64,000 nucleotides of DNA from Gammaproteobacteria bacterium (GCA_025350055.1 JANXYK010000024.1:31515-95514); one strand, 5' to 3'. Numbered from the stretch's first letter, positions 53,272 to 61,644 are shown. Made by a program: numbers and translations. The notes: a model not told the origin generated them from the sequence alone.

Positions 53272-53505
53272 ATGGCGGGGAAGGTGCTTGCAAAGGCTTT
53301 CGGTCTCGAAGTCCGCAAGCTTCGAGCGGGCCTCCAGCTGTCCCAGGAGGAGTTGGCTGACCGCGCTGCCCTACACCGGAACTACATTGGCATGATCGAG
53401 CGTGGGGAGAGAGTTCCAACGCTTCTGACGGTCGAGAGTATCGCGCGCGGATTGAAGCTCAGAGCGTCCCAGCTCGTTGCTCGCGCCGAGGAACGTTTGC
53501 GGTAG
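53272..53505 (+). CDS. XRE-family helix-turn-helix regulator
   Basis: A 77-residue HTH_3 protein: FGLEVRKLRAGLQLSQEELADRAALHRNYIGMIERGERVPTLLTVESIARGLKLRASQLV. Size and sequence resemble the controller (C) proteins of restriction-modification systems, but no restriction or methylase gene is beside it. Autoregulation through the repeats upstream is likely. Confidence 0.9.
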   Translation: MAGKVLAKAFGLEVRKLRAGLQLSQEELADRAALHRNYIGMIERGERVPTLLTVESIARGLKLRASQLVARAEERLR

Positions 53506-53530
53506 CCTGTCAATCTCAGTTCACCCACCA

Positions 53531-53749
53531 TCAAAGCTGTTCTTGTAGGTGCGAGTCGGTCTGGTCGGCCGAAGTAGGTCGTTCCTTGCGTTGTTTTTCT
53601 GCCGACTCATGACGCTGCATGTGCGGCACTACGCTGGCAAATGCTCGATCCAATCCATCTAAGGTGGCTGGGTCGCCGTGACAGTGCTTGAATTTCTTGC
53701 CGCTGCCGCACTGGTAGCGCTCATTTCGACCTTGCTTTCTTTCATTCAC
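53531..53749 (-). CDS. SEC-C motif protein
   Basis: A protein of about 72 residues with the SEC-C zinc motif GRNERYQCGSGKKFKHCHGD near its N-terminus and a charged tail. The motif normally sits at the C-terminus of SecA and other proteins as a metal-binding tag; free-standing versions are common on islands. The start is uncertain: GTG 53749 gives VNERKQGRN; the frame stays open to 53818. Confidence 0.65.
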   Translation of the reverse strand: MNERKQGRNERYQCGSGKKFKHCHGDPATLDGLDRAFASVVPHMQRHESAEKQRKERPTSADQTDSHLQEQL

Positions 53750-53810
53750 AGCGGTTTCGCGTATTCCGTCACTAGAAAGCGCAAGATTACCCCCAGAGCA
53801 TAGTTGAACA

Positions 53811-54506
53811 ATGGCCAAGAACGCGGTGCCTCACCGGATTCCAGATCACTTCGAGTCGCTCGCACGGTGGCTGCGTGACGTGCAGGGGATCAATAGTCGT
53901 GACATTCCTCCCGACCAGCGCTCGATGTGGGAGGAACTTTATGAGGGGGCGCGGCGAGCTGCATTGGCCCATGACGTCACTGCGACGCTACGGGCCCCGC
54001 CCAAGCCGGGACATCCACGCTATGCAGTGGCAATTGAGGACGGCCCGGATCTTTGGCTGACGCTATGGATTCAGCGTCATCCTGCCGGTGACTGCGTCAT
54101 TATTTTTCCGCGTGGGCTCGGAAAGTTCGAGCCGCACACCACTTACCACGCTAACGGGCGCTTCCATCACAAAAGCGACAACGTACTAGTCTCGAGACCT
54201 CAGCAGCGCCAGCCGCTCACCGCTTTCGCGGGCACGGAACACCTCGGGACATATGGAGGACATGGGACTGGCATGGCGATTTGCCACCCGGACGCTTTCA
54301 CGGCAGCGCTGCGAGTTCCTGCGGGTGTACTTAATAACCTGCACGGTAGCGTCTTAGTCGATCTCGTTGAGCCCGGTCATCCGCCTGCTGTTCATCACCG
54401 TGAGATTCCGGGGCGCAAGATCGTGGCGGAGCAAACCTTTGCCGATGCCTTCCCGTCGATCGTGATTGCAGTGGCCATAGAAGTGCGTGATCCTGTTGAC
54501 CCATGA
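53811..54506 (+). CDS. Hypothetical protein
   Basis: A 231-residue soluble protein without a recognised domain. It begins MAKNAVPHRIPDHFESLARWL and shows beta-rich segments (YAVAIEDGPDLWLTLWIQRH, IVIAVAIEV). Its stop overlaps the start of the next gene (ATGA), so they form a two-gene unit. Confidence 0.7.
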   Translation: MAKNAVPHRIPDHFESLARWLRDVQGINSRDIPPDQRSMWEELYEGARRAALAHDVTATLRAPPKPGHPRYAVAIEDGPDLWLTLWIQRHPAGDCVIIFPRGLGKFEPHTTYHANGRFHHKSDNVLVSRPQQRQPLTAFAGTEHLGTYGGHGTGMAICHPDAFTAALRVPAGVLNNLHGSVLVDLVEPGHPPAVHHREIPGRKIVAEQTFADAFPSIVIAVAIEVRDPVDP

Positions 54507-54772
54507 CACGCCGGCGCAAGATCTGCGACCCGCTGACCGAGTTTCGTCACAAGTCACACTGGCTGACTGTCAGCGACATGCAGCACGGCGTGCTGGAATC
54601 GACACCGCTGGAACAAGGCACTGACCTGCATGCCGCGCTTGCGCGCGCTCTGGAGCGCTTACGTGCCGATGGCTGGACGATTGAAGGGGGCGGCAAATAC
54701 GGCTATGTCCACGTCAACCAACGCGGCGTCCGGCGCTTCGTCCATGTCAGACCAACCGACCCTGAGACTTGA
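54503..54772 (+). CDS. Hypothetical small protein
   Basis: An 89-residue protein coupled to the gene at 53811 by an ATGA overlap. The C-terminal half (DLHAALARALERLRADGWTIEGGGKYGYVHVN) is a helix followed by a strand pair. It resembles part of the protein at 60510, so the two may share a small domain. Confidence 0.7.
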   Translation: MTRRRKICDPLTEFRHKSHWLTVSDMQHGVLESTPLEQGTDLHAALARALERLRADGWTIEGGGKYGYVHVNQRGVRRFVHVRPTDPET

Positions 54773-54870
54773 ATCTTTGGACAGGGCTAATTGCATCCGG
54801 CTCGCTAGACGCGCGGGCAATAGACGCCGCTACATTCGACGCATCGCGGCGCAGGCGGTCGGGTACGTGG

Positions 54871-55620
54871 CTACCGCTTCCAGATGATCACGGCTATCAG
54901 TATTGCGAGTAACCAGCATATCAACAGGCTGTACCGCTCGATGGACCTAGCGTGCGCGAGCAAATGTGTGACCCGCTCCCAAATCGACTGAGATTCCGCG
55001 AGCGTCGTGACCGTCGGTTCCTGTGTAGAGGGATCCTGATATGTCGGGCTGTCGTGGAAATGCAACCCGTAGCCCCTAACGGGCCAAAATATTCGACTAG
55101 CGCGGTCTCGACTTGCTGGCCATATGAACTTTACGAGTCCGCCTTCGCTGTTCGCCTTGGTGGTTGGCTCCAAGCCGTCCACGGCTATCTCCATGTAATA
55201 CACCCGTCGACCTAATCCATCTTGTCGAATCAATTCCTCCATCAGCTTTGATGTGGCCTTCAATTCAATGTCGCCGCTAGATGGATCTGCATGTCCCCAA
55301 AAGAGCCTCGGCGGTTCTGTCGCGCTCTCCAGCTCCGCATCAACATAGTTGGTCGATGGGCATTCGGCCGATTCAGAAATAGTGCAGGCGAGAAAATCAA
55401 AGACGTGCGCGTCAATTTTGTCGCCTCGGAGCCTTTCGCGGACAGTTGTTGCGTCTTTCGAGTTAGGGCTCATTAGAATGGACCGCTGCTCCTTGCCGGA
55501 GTCCAAGATCTCTATTGTGTCGCCCGCTGGCAGTATCAGCTCAGAATCTATTCTGCGCGTTCCATCGGCGCGAAGCCGCAGTTGAAAGGTTCGCGCGTAA
55601 CACAGCATGGTATTTTTCAC
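54871..55620 (-). CDS. Hypothetical C-tail-anchored protein
   Basis: A 249-residue protein with no signal peptide, a mostly polar body and a single hydrophobic helix at the very end (SLLICWLLAILIAVIIWKR), so it is probably a tail-anchored inner-membrane protein with a cytoplasmic domain. No domain recognised. It is the third minus-strand gene after 56431 and 56204, 20 bases downstream of the latter. Confidence 0.7.
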   Translation of the reverse strand: MKNTMLCYARTFQLRLRADGTRRIDSELILPAGDTIEILDSGKEQRSILMSPNSKDATTVRERLRGDKIDAHVFDFLACTISESAECPSTNYVDAELESATEPPRLFWGHADPSSGDIELKATSKLMEELIRQDGLGRRVYYMEIAVDGLEPTTKANSEGGLVKFIWPASRDRASRIFWPVRGYGLHFHDSPTYQDPSTQEPTVTTLAESQSIWERVTHLLAHARSIERYSLLICWLLAILIAVIIWKR

Positions 55621-55640
55621 TGCCGGACCTAAGTTCTTGC

Positions 55641-56204
55641 TCAGACTTTGTGCATCTTTACAAGTTCGCGCTTCATTTGCCGAACACAGACACGCAGACT
55701 TCCACGCACGCGCGCGCTAAAAGGCTCGTCGATTGTCGTGAGAGCCCAGAACCGTAGCGTCCAAACGCTCAGCCACGCAGGTCGAGGAAGCAAACCCGCG
55801 AGGTTTACCACTAACGGGTCAAAAGGCAGATCGCGACCCATTTCACCACCATCGTTCAACCGGCTGCGAAAGTTAGACGGCGGCGGAAGTACCACGATAT
55901 TCTGCTTCGGCCAAATCGGACTCCACTCTGGGAAAAGGCCCGCCTGAAAACCAATTGCGGAGACAATGGCCTCGCGCCTGCCTACATTCCAGACTCGCAG
56001 CAGCACCTGGCCCTCGGCATGATTTTGCACCGGGTTGCCGAGAACCGCGATCAGCTTGAGATCGACGCGCCGATCGCGGCGGGCCAGCCAGTAGGTCACG
56101 GCCGCCAGCACTATTGTCCCAACTCCGGCGAGCCAGGTGCCGACAAGGAAGGTCGCCTGCCACTGTCGGCTATGCGGATTGCCCATCCATGACCAGTCCA
56201 TCAT
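55641..56204 (-). CDS. Hypothetical membrane-anchored protein
   Basis: A 187-residue protein starting MMDWSWMGNPHSRQWQATF, with one or two N-terminal membrane helices (FLVGTWLAGVGTIVLAAVTYWLA) and a soluble domain (LKLIAVLGNPVQNHAEGQVLLRVWNVGRREAIV). This N-terminal helix plus beta domain pattern is frequent in uncharacterised single-pass proteins. ATG 56204 overlaps the stop of the gene at 56431 (ATGA). Confidence 0.7.
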   Translation of the reverse strand: MMDWSWMGNPHSRQWQATFLVGTWLAGVGTIVLAAVTYWLARRDRRVDLKLIAVLGNPVQNHAEGQVLLRVWNVGRREAIVSAIGFQAGLFPEWSPIWPKQNIVVLPPPSNFRSRLNDGGEMGRDLPFDPLVVNLAGLLPRPAWLSVWTLRFWALTTIDEPFSARVRGSLRVCVRQMKRELVKMHKV

Positions 56205-56431
56205 GAGTGTTTCCCGAACCACTTAATCAGCCAGATGAACCCCCACAAGCAACCGAGTGCGAAGACAATTGAACCGAGAATGTAGCCACCGGGCAGCACA
56301 TTCGCGGGCAACTCGGTAACGCCCTTGGTAACACCGGGCGAACGGCAAATTCTCACGACGATGGGGACAAGGACAACGGCCAAGACCGCCAGCGGCCAGA
56401 AATCCGTCGGCACCGGATTGAGTAAGTCCAT
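56201..56431 (-). CDS. Small two-helix membrane protein
   Basis: A 76-residue protein (MDLLNPVPTDFWPLAVLAVVLVPIVV) with two membrane helices. A strong ribosome site GGGGGAGA lies two bases before the ATG at 56431. It is coupled to the following gene. Function unknown. Confidence 0.7.
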   Translation of the reverse strand: MDLLNPVPTDFWPLAVLAVVLVPIVVRICRSPGVTKGVTELPANVLPGGYILGSIVFALGCLWGFIWLIKWFGKHS

Positions 56432-56503
56432 AGTCTCCCCCCTGATCAAAGACCTACAGGATGGCTTGAGCCTGCCACCCCACGAGCACAGTATAGTCGC
56501 GGC

Positions 56504-56671
56504 ATGGGCTTGGTAAGATTCAGGCGCTCGTTTCGACTGCTGCCGGGCTTACGGCTGAACCTCGGCAAGCGCAGCGCCTCAGTGTCAGTTGGCGTGCGCG
56601 GCGCTCATGTGATCTTTGGTGGCCCGCAGGGCACGCGCACGACGGTCGGGCTGCCAGACACGGGCTTGTGA
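56504..56671 (+). CDS. DUF4236 protein, shortened by a frameshift
   Basis: A 55-residue frame too short for most gene callers: MGLVRFRRSFRLLPGLRLNL, then SVGVRGAHVIFGGPQGTRTTVGLPDTGL. This is the DUF4236 signature. Family members continue with SYT after GTGL; here that continuation (SYTEVAKPPH, then a membrane-like RGWVWVMLATLALPLL) lies in another frame directly at the stop. A one- or two-base shift therefore likely truncated it. Confidence 0.65.
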   Translation: MGLVRFRRSFRLLPGLRLNLGKRSASVSVGVRGAHVIFGGPQGTRTTVGLPDTGL

Positions 56672-56672
56672 G

Positions 56673-56942
56673 CTACACCGAAGTAGCGAAGCCGCCGCAT
56701 GCGGCTCCTGATGGGCCTGCAGCGCCTGTACAGCAAGCCAGCTCGGTGCGCGGGTGGGTGTGGGTCATGCTGGCCACCCTTGCCCTCCCGCTCTTGAGCC
56801 CACGCTTGCGGCCAAGTGCCACGGCCGCAGGGTCTTTCCCGTCATCTGTCTTTGGCAACTCGGCCTGCCCCGTGGCGACGTCTGCAATCAGCTTGGCCAG
56901 GGAGTATATATCGCGCGGGCGCTTGCTTGAGCGGTTTGGCAT
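56673..56942 (-). pseudogene. KGG-type small basic protein, truncated
   Basis: The frame from ATG 56942 reads RDIYSLAKLIADVATGQ and then GKDPAAVALGRKRGLKSGRA, a familiar small family whose members usually end in a basic KARW-like tail. After RVASM the similarity stops near 56763 and the rest is antisense to the broken DUF4236 continuation. The gene appears cut by recombination. Confidence 0.55.
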
Positions 56943-56986
56943 GGGCAGAGTAAGACACTTCTCGCTAACGCCAAACAGGAGGGCGC

Positions 56987-57193
56987 ATGGATATGCTTGA
57001 TAATGTCGAGAAGGGGATTGTGCTCGGAACGGTGTGGGCCGCGGCGTTCTTGACCGGTCTTCTACTCACTCAAGACGGCATGCGGGCTTTCGGAAACTCT
57101 CTTTGGTTCATCATCTTGGGATTTGCAGCAGTCGGGACAATCAATAAACATCGACGCAATTTGAAGAAGCAAATTCAATCAAATTCAAACTGA
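56987..57193 (+). CDS. Small two-helix membrane protein
   Basis: A 68-residue protein with two membrane helices (GIVLGTVWAAAFLTGLLLT and LWFIILGFAAVGTI) and a basic tail. A strong CAGGAGGG ribosome site precedes the ATG. Function unknown. Confidence 0.7.
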   Translation: MDMLDNVEKGIVLGTVWAAAFLTGLLLTQDGMRAFGNSLWFIILGFAAVGTINKHRRNLKKQIQSNSN

Positions 57194-57277
57194 CCCACTA
57201 CCTAAATACGCTGTCGCTTGACGTGACCGCTCTAGGTACAATCGCGTTGGTGCCTGCACGATTTAAAGGGGAAAGCC

Positions 57278-57487
57278 ATGCGCGGCTTCTTGTATAGCGT
57301 TGCCACATTGTCGCTGCTAATTGCAGTTTTCAAGTTGATCGATAGCTTCTTTGACAACGCACTCCATGGAGGTGCCGGCCTTGGGTTAGTCGCCGCCGGC
57401 GTATGGATGACCGCCGGAATTGTTGCCTTCAGTGCCGCTGGGATCATGACTCGTCTTGGCGGTATTCGAGCGAAGCCTGAACCCTAA
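57278..57487 (+). CDS. Small membrane protein
   Basis: A 69-residue protein with two hydrophobic helices (FLYSVATLSLLIAVFKLI and GLVAAGVWMTAGIVAFSAAGIM) and AAAGGGGAAAG upstream of ATG 57278. Function unknown. The next 217 bases hold no supported gene. Confidence 0.68.
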   Translation: MRGFLYSVATLSLLIAVFKLIDSFFDNALHGGAGLGLVAAGVWMTAGIVAFSAAGIMTRLGGIRAKPEP

Positions 57488-57704
57488 GTCAGCACGTCCT
57501 CGTGGCGGTTAATCGCGCCCGTCGCCACACCAACCGAATCGCCTTGGCAGCGGCCGGGGGAACGCTAGGCGTCGCTCGACCCCAGCTTGTCTCTGCCGTG
57601 CTCGTCCGTCGCGCGCAAGTAGATCTGATTCCGCAGCCTGTCGGCACCGCCCTGCGAAGGTGATAGATTAACCCACAGCTCAGACTGTGTAGGCCGGGTG
57701 TGTC

Positions 57705-58070
57705 ATGAGAATCGTTGCAGCCGTTGGACTGCTGATCGTCAGTGCTGTAAGTCATGCGGGCCCTGTCGAGGTGTGGACGTGCAAGGACAAATATACCTAT
57801 GGGCAGGTCTTAGTTACTGCAACGGTCGATGAAGGTCGCGAGACGGGCACCATTGAGGTAGCGGGAGTGACGCAGTCCACCAAGTTTCAGGTAGCTGGTT
57901 TTGATCGCCGGTGGGACTTTGGTCTCCTACCAACGGGAGGATTTCAGTACACCTTCGTCATCAAACCAAATGGCGACGCTTCCTACTACGACTTTGGTGA
58001 TGCCAAGGAAGCGAAGCCGAGCAACTTAATGAAGTGCAAGCAGACTGGGGCGTCTAAGGCACCAGGTTAA
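57705..58070 (+). CDS. Small exported protein
   Basis: A 121-residue protein with a clear signal peptide (MRIVAAVGLLIVSAVSHAGP). The mature part has two cysteines (WTCKDKYTYGQ, LMKCKQ), likely forming a disulfide, and alternating strands. No family recognised. Confidence 0.7.
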   Translation: MRIVAAVGLLIVSAVSHAGPVEVWTCKDKYTYGQVLVTATVDEGRETGTIEVAGVTQSTKFQVAGFDRRWDFGLLPTGGFQYTFVIKPNGDASYYDFGDAKEAKPSNLMKCKQTGASKAPG

Positions 58071-58159
58071 GTACTTGTACCTAGCAGTCGCAAGCAAGGC
58101 GTTGATAATCACAATGAAAGCACCCTCGCGATATTGTGCCGCCTGATAAGTGCAGTTAC

Positions 58160-59149
58160 ATGAGGCACTACCTTCTGCTCGGGGCGGGCTTTAGTCGAAA
58201 CTGGGGCGGCTGGCTGGCGAGCGAGGTGTTTGACTATCTCCTGGGTTGCCCGGAAGTGCGACGGAATCCGTCGCTGCGGGCGGCACTGTGGAAAAGCAAG
58301 GACAGCGGCGGATTCGAGCATGCGCTCTCAGTACTGCGAACCGGCCATCCGCCAAGCGACGATTACGACATCGCCGCGCGGGATTTCGAGGGCGCCTTGG
58401 TACATATGTTCCACGACATGAATAAGGCGCTGCTGTCATTTACAGACTTGGAATTTCCGTCCGCGCAGCCGGTGACAGTGCGCGGACTGCTGGGGCGATT
58501 CGATGCGATATTCACGCTCAATCAGGATCTGCTTCTGGAGCATCGGTATATGCCGCTCGTGCCCGCATTGGTGAGTGCGCACGGCGAGTGGCGAGGTTGT
58601 CAGCTGCCAGGGCTTGAGGAAATACCAAGAGAAGATGGTCGAGCAGCTGGATCGTTTGTCGACAGATTGTGGATGGAGTCCGACAGAATCTCGCTGGACG
58701 CCAATCTCCAGCCCGTCTACAAACTCCACGGCTCAACCAACTGGCGCACGAAAGACGGTGCGAACGTGCTGATCTATGGCGCAACTAAGGCGCAGGCGAT
58801 TCAAGGCGATCGGCTACTTCGCTCATATGCGGAGACGTTCGAGCAGTCGCTGAGTAGCGTGGACGCTCGGTTGATGGTTATCGGGTACGGATTTGGGGAT
58901 GCGCACATCAATTCGGAATTGGAGCGCGCAGCCGCAGCCGGAATGAGGATGTTTGTGATCGATCCGCAGGGAAGTGACTTGGCTCGTTGGATAAACGGCA
59001 CGCGCCGGGGAAGCTCCGTAGCCGCTTCGACCGACCTGGAGGATCTATTCGTGCAGTGCCTGATCGGTGCGTCGCGGCGGACTCTACGGGAGATCTTCGG
59101 CGCCGACGTCGTTGAGCAACAGAAGCTGGAACGCTTCTTTAGCGAGTGA
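58160..59149 (+). CDS. SIR2-like NAD-binding protein
   Basis: A 329-residue protein with SIR2-type motifs: LLGAGFSRNWGG at residues 6-17, FTLNQDLLLE at 118-127 (Asn121/Asp123 as in the FTTNYD motif), catalytic His190 in YKLHGSTNW, and LMVIGYGFGDAHIN at 238-251. SIR2-like domains in islands often deplete NAD to abort phage infection (for example in ThsA, DSR and SIR2-APAZ systems). GTG 58136 is an alternative start. Its stop overlaps the start of a protease-like gene (GTGA). The defence role is inference. Confidence 0.87.
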   Translation: MRHYLLLGAGFSRNWGGWLASEVFDYLLGCPEVRRNPSLRAALWKSKDSGGFEHALSVLRTGHPPSDDYDIAARDFEGALVHMFHDMNKALLSFTDLEFPSAQPVTVRGLLGRFDAIFTLNQDLLLEHRYMPLVPALVSAHGEWRGCQLPGLEEIPREDGRAAGSFVDRLWMESDRISLDANLQPVYKLHGSTNWRTKDGANVLIYGATKAQAIQGDRLLRSYAETFEQSLSSVDARLMVIGYGFGDAHINSELERAAAAGMRMFVIDPQGSDLARWINGTRRGSSVAASTDLEDLFVQCLIGASRRTLREIFGADVVEQQKLERFFSE

Positions 59150-59631
59150 ATCGGCAGCATGCGGCGATTGCGAAGATCGAAACTCTGGAACAGTCGATCG
59201 CGGCTCTGCTGAGGGAGCGCTCAGCGCGAGCGACGAAAGACTTCCAGCCTGCGGTGCGGCCTATGTACCGAGTGCACGACAGCAAGGGCGAGCGGGATCT
59301 ATCGCACGCCGGCATATGCGTTCTCCTCAAAGTTGACGGTCACCCAGTCCTGTCAACCGCGGCCCACATCCTTGACCGCCAAATCCACGGAGAACTCCTG
59401 GCCGTCGGAGGACCTGGAGGAACGAACCCTGTGCCCCTGCGTCACGGCGTGATCAGGACTACCACGGCACCAAGCGGCAACCGGGATCTCGATCGCTACG
59501 ACTGCGGTTTTTGGATAATGCCCGATAGTGCCGTGCGACACCGACTACGAAGCCGACATAGGATTGTAGAGTGCCGCCAAAACTGCGCGGACTGCACAGC
59601 AACAATAGGGGTGGGGCGAACTTCCGCATGA
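59146..59631 (+). CDS. Trypsin-like peptidase fragment coupled to the SIR2 gene
   Basis: A 161-residue frame from GTG 59146. It has a coiled N-terminus (IAKIETLEQSIAALLRERSA) followed by a trypsin-like half: GICVLLKVDGHPVLSTAAHILD, with the catalytic His in TAAHI, and DRYDCGFWIMPDS, a candidate for the catalytic Asp. No GxSG serine motif is found in this frame or in the following 600 bases, and after about residue 130 the composition looks random. The gene is probably C-terminally truncated. Confidence 0.6.
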   Translation: MNRQHAAIAKIETLEQSIAALLRERSARATKDFQPAVRPMYRVHDSKGERDLSHAGICVLLKVDGHPVLSTAAHILDRQIHGELLAVGGPGGTNPVPLRHGVIRTTTAPSGNRDLDRYDCGFWIMPDSAVRHRLRSRHRIVECRQNCADCTATIGVGRTSA

Positions 59632-59767
59632 ATCTTCCTTTCAGCGATGTGCAACTCGACCGCGGCACTGCCCGCGAGCCTACACCCGCAAATGGGACGC
59701 AGTGCCCTGCAATCCTCGGGCGGCCGGTGCTGGACACGTGTTTGGCGAGCTCGGAGAATCGCGAGAC

Positions 59768-60265
59768 ATGATCGCAGCGGTAAAGCGATGCTGGGCATGG
59801 CTGCTACGACCGTGGCCTTTTGGCATTGCGGTTTTTTATGCCGCTGGCATCTCCATTCGGCGAGTGCTGCCTGCGACAGCCTGCAGGGATGGCTGGCACT
59901 CACCGTCGATTGGAATTAGAGGCGCCTGCTCACATCACGGCGGCGTGGACGGCACTTGGGGCGGGCTGGCAGTGCTTATTGCTCTCGCGCTGGCGATTGC
60001 GGCAGGCATGTGGCGGGCCAAGGTCAGAGACACGGCGGATGCCGCGCGACAGGCAGAGCAAGCCGCAAAGTGGGAGAGCACGCATCAGACTGACACTCCG
60101 GCGACGGACATTCCGCGCTGCCCGGTTTGCCATTTAGCCATGAGGCGGCGCACCGCCGCGCGTGGGCGGCACGCAGGTAAGCCCTTTTGGGGATGCTCTC
60201 GCTACCCGCGATGCCGGGGTGTGCTGGACATATCCGAGAGCAGCGATCCGCCAAGGGAGGAATGA
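59768..60265 (+). CDS. Membrane protein with topoisomerase-type zinc ribbon
   Basis: A 165-residue protein starting MIAAVKRCWAWLLRPW. It has one or two membrane helices (FGIAVFYAAGISI and LAVLIALALAIAAGMW), a CRDGWHSPSIG and GACSHHGGVDG segment between them as in DUF3761-type proteins, and a C-terminal zinc ribbon (RCPVCHLAMRRRTAARG, then GKPFWGCSRYPRCRG) like those at the end of topoisomerase I. It probably presents the ribbon in the cytoplasm. Function unknown. Confidence 0.72.
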   Translation: MIAAVKRCWAWLLRPWPFGIAVFYAAGISIRRVLPATACRDGWHSPSIGIRGACSHHGGVDGTWGGLAVLIALALAIAAGMWRAKVRDTADAARQAEQAAKWESTHQTDTPATDIPRCPVCHLAMRRRTAARGRHAGKPFWGCSRYPRCRGVLDISESSDPPREE

Positions 60266-60509
60266 AGGGTTTACCGCATTTCGACATCAACGAAATCAAG
60301 GCTGTGCAAACCCCAACTCAGGCCCCGTCGGCTATCGGATAGCCAATGCCGATACGTAGAGAGTGGAGGATGAGTTATAGCGTTTAGCACTGTCAGGGGT
60401 AGCGAAGGTGACCTATGTCGAATTACCGCCTACGTTAAAACCTTCGAGAGCAACGACCGAGGGGCGATCTAAGTCACAGTGGCAGGGACGCAGCTAACAA
60501 GAATGAGAA

Positions 60510-60890
60510 GTGGTAGCCAATGCACGCGCCGTGAAACTGCGGACTGACAAGCGCATTCACGTGGCCCAGCTGCCAGCAAAGGCCGATGTTCGAGCAGCAT
60601 TCGCGAGCCGCCTGGCGCAGCTTGTAGCAGAAGGGTGGTCAAGGGAGAGCGATAGCAGCGCCCACGGGTTCGTTCGCATTCTTATCCCGACCAGGGTCGC
60701 GAATCCTCGTGAGTGCAACGCCTGTCGATCCAAATGCAGCGCCGGGCATCGGTCATGCCGGTCTGGCGGGAAAGGGCATTTACCTGGCAGGCTGAGAGGG
60801 CCAATAGCCGACGATGAAATGCGAGCCACCTTCTGCGACATCTCACAATTCGAAAACTGGCGCCTCGAGTTGCTTGTTAGTTCCGAGTGA
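60510..60890 (+). CDS. Hypothetical small protein
   Basis: A 126-residue frame from GTG 60510. Residues about 18-60 (HVAQLPAKADVRAAFASRLAQLVAEGWSRESD) resemble the helix-strand unit of the protein at 54503. The second half is Cys/Arg-rich and less convincing. The 244 bases before it show no gene. It may be partly degenerate. Confidence 0.45.
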   Translation: MVANARAVKLRTDKRIHVAQLPAKADVRAAFASRLAQLVAEGWSRESDSSAHGFVRILIPTRVANPRECNACRSKCSAGHRSCRSGGKGHLPGRLRGPIADDEMRATFCDISQFENWRLELLVSSE

Positions 60891-61431
60891 TTTCAGCCAC
60901 GCAGGCGATCCAGTCCTCTGCGATGCAGCGTTGCGCGCTTAGTAATGTAAGCGAATTGCTGCATACGAGTATCTGAAGCCGCCGCTCTAGGGCATCCTTC
61001 TTGTGGGCCCCGTGTTCGCCATCCCACACCTGTAGCGCCAGATTTGAGAGTTTGCGAGGATGTCCACCCACGGCAAGCGGAATAATGTGGTCTAGCTCGT
61101 ACTCGCCAATATGTTTCTCGTCGATCCCTGCTTCTCTAAGCAGTCTGCGCTTAATCCCATTGGTGTAGCTGGACGATGGACGTACAGACTTGGTGTAACC
61201 AGCGACACAAATGTTCTGTCCGATAGTCTCCTGGGTTACGTCCGGATTGATTGAAATGCACCCGTGCGTGGTTCCAATGCAAGGTAGGGCCGCCGGGTCG
61301 ACGGGGGGCGATGGCGGCGATGATGGTACGTGAGTGGTGCCATCCGGTGGCACTGAAGGCTGCTGAGCCAGATGTGTACACCCGGCACCAATCAGTGCGC
61401 TAAGGACCAGGAGTGCTTGCTTGAGGCTCAC
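60877..61431 (-). CDS. Exported HNH-endonuclease-like lipoprotein
   Basis: A 184-residue protein with a lipobox (LIGAGC, Cys18), a Pro/Ser linker and an HNH-like domain: YELDHIIPLAVGGHPRKLSNLALQVWDGEHGAHKKDALERRL. The DH...N...H pattern is that of HNH nucleases. Localisation to the cell envelope would place a nuclease outside the cytoplasm, where it could act on incoming DNA or be a public-good nuclease. That role is inference. Confidence 0.8.
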   Translation of the reverse strand: MSLKQALLVLSALIGAGCTHLAQQPSVPPDGTTHVPSSPPSPPVDPAALPCIGTTHGCISINPDVTQETIGQNICVAGYTKSVRPSSSYTNGIKRRLLREAGIDEKHIGEYELDHIIPLAVGGHPRKLSNLALQVWDGEHGAHKKDALERRLQILVCSNSLTLLSAQRCIAEDWIACVAEITRN

Positions 61432-61452
61432 GTAATGCGCAATCGAGTTCGA

Positions 61453-61644
61453 CTACTCGCCAGGCGCAGTAATGCGTCCTTCGAGGTTGGCTCGTTCGAT
61501 TGCCCTTACGGCATGCGGGCAGAATCCTTCGGCACGCTGCGCCGCCTGTCGCTCGAAATACTCACAGTCGCAGTGCCACGTGCGGCGCCCATCGGCGGAC
61601 ACGGCTGCGACGACTCGCCTACCATCAATGGTGTACTCAAGCAT
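61453..61644 (-). CDS. SWIM-like zinc-finger small protein
   Basis: A 63-residue protein with a CxC...CxH pattern (WHCDCEYF, then GFCPHAVRAIERA), the signature of SWIM zinc fingers. SWIM domains bind DNA or protein partners. It lies 21 bases upstream of the HNH lipoprotein on the same strand and may be cotranscribed with it. Confidence 0.7.
   Translation of the reverse strand: MLEYTIDGRRVVAAVSADGRRTWHCDCEYFERQAAQRAEGFCPHAVRAIERANLEGRITAPGE

Noticed and set aside
57489..57755. An 88-codon minus-strand frame
   Set aside because: It overlaps the start and signal peptide of the exported protein at 57705 and has shadow-like composition.
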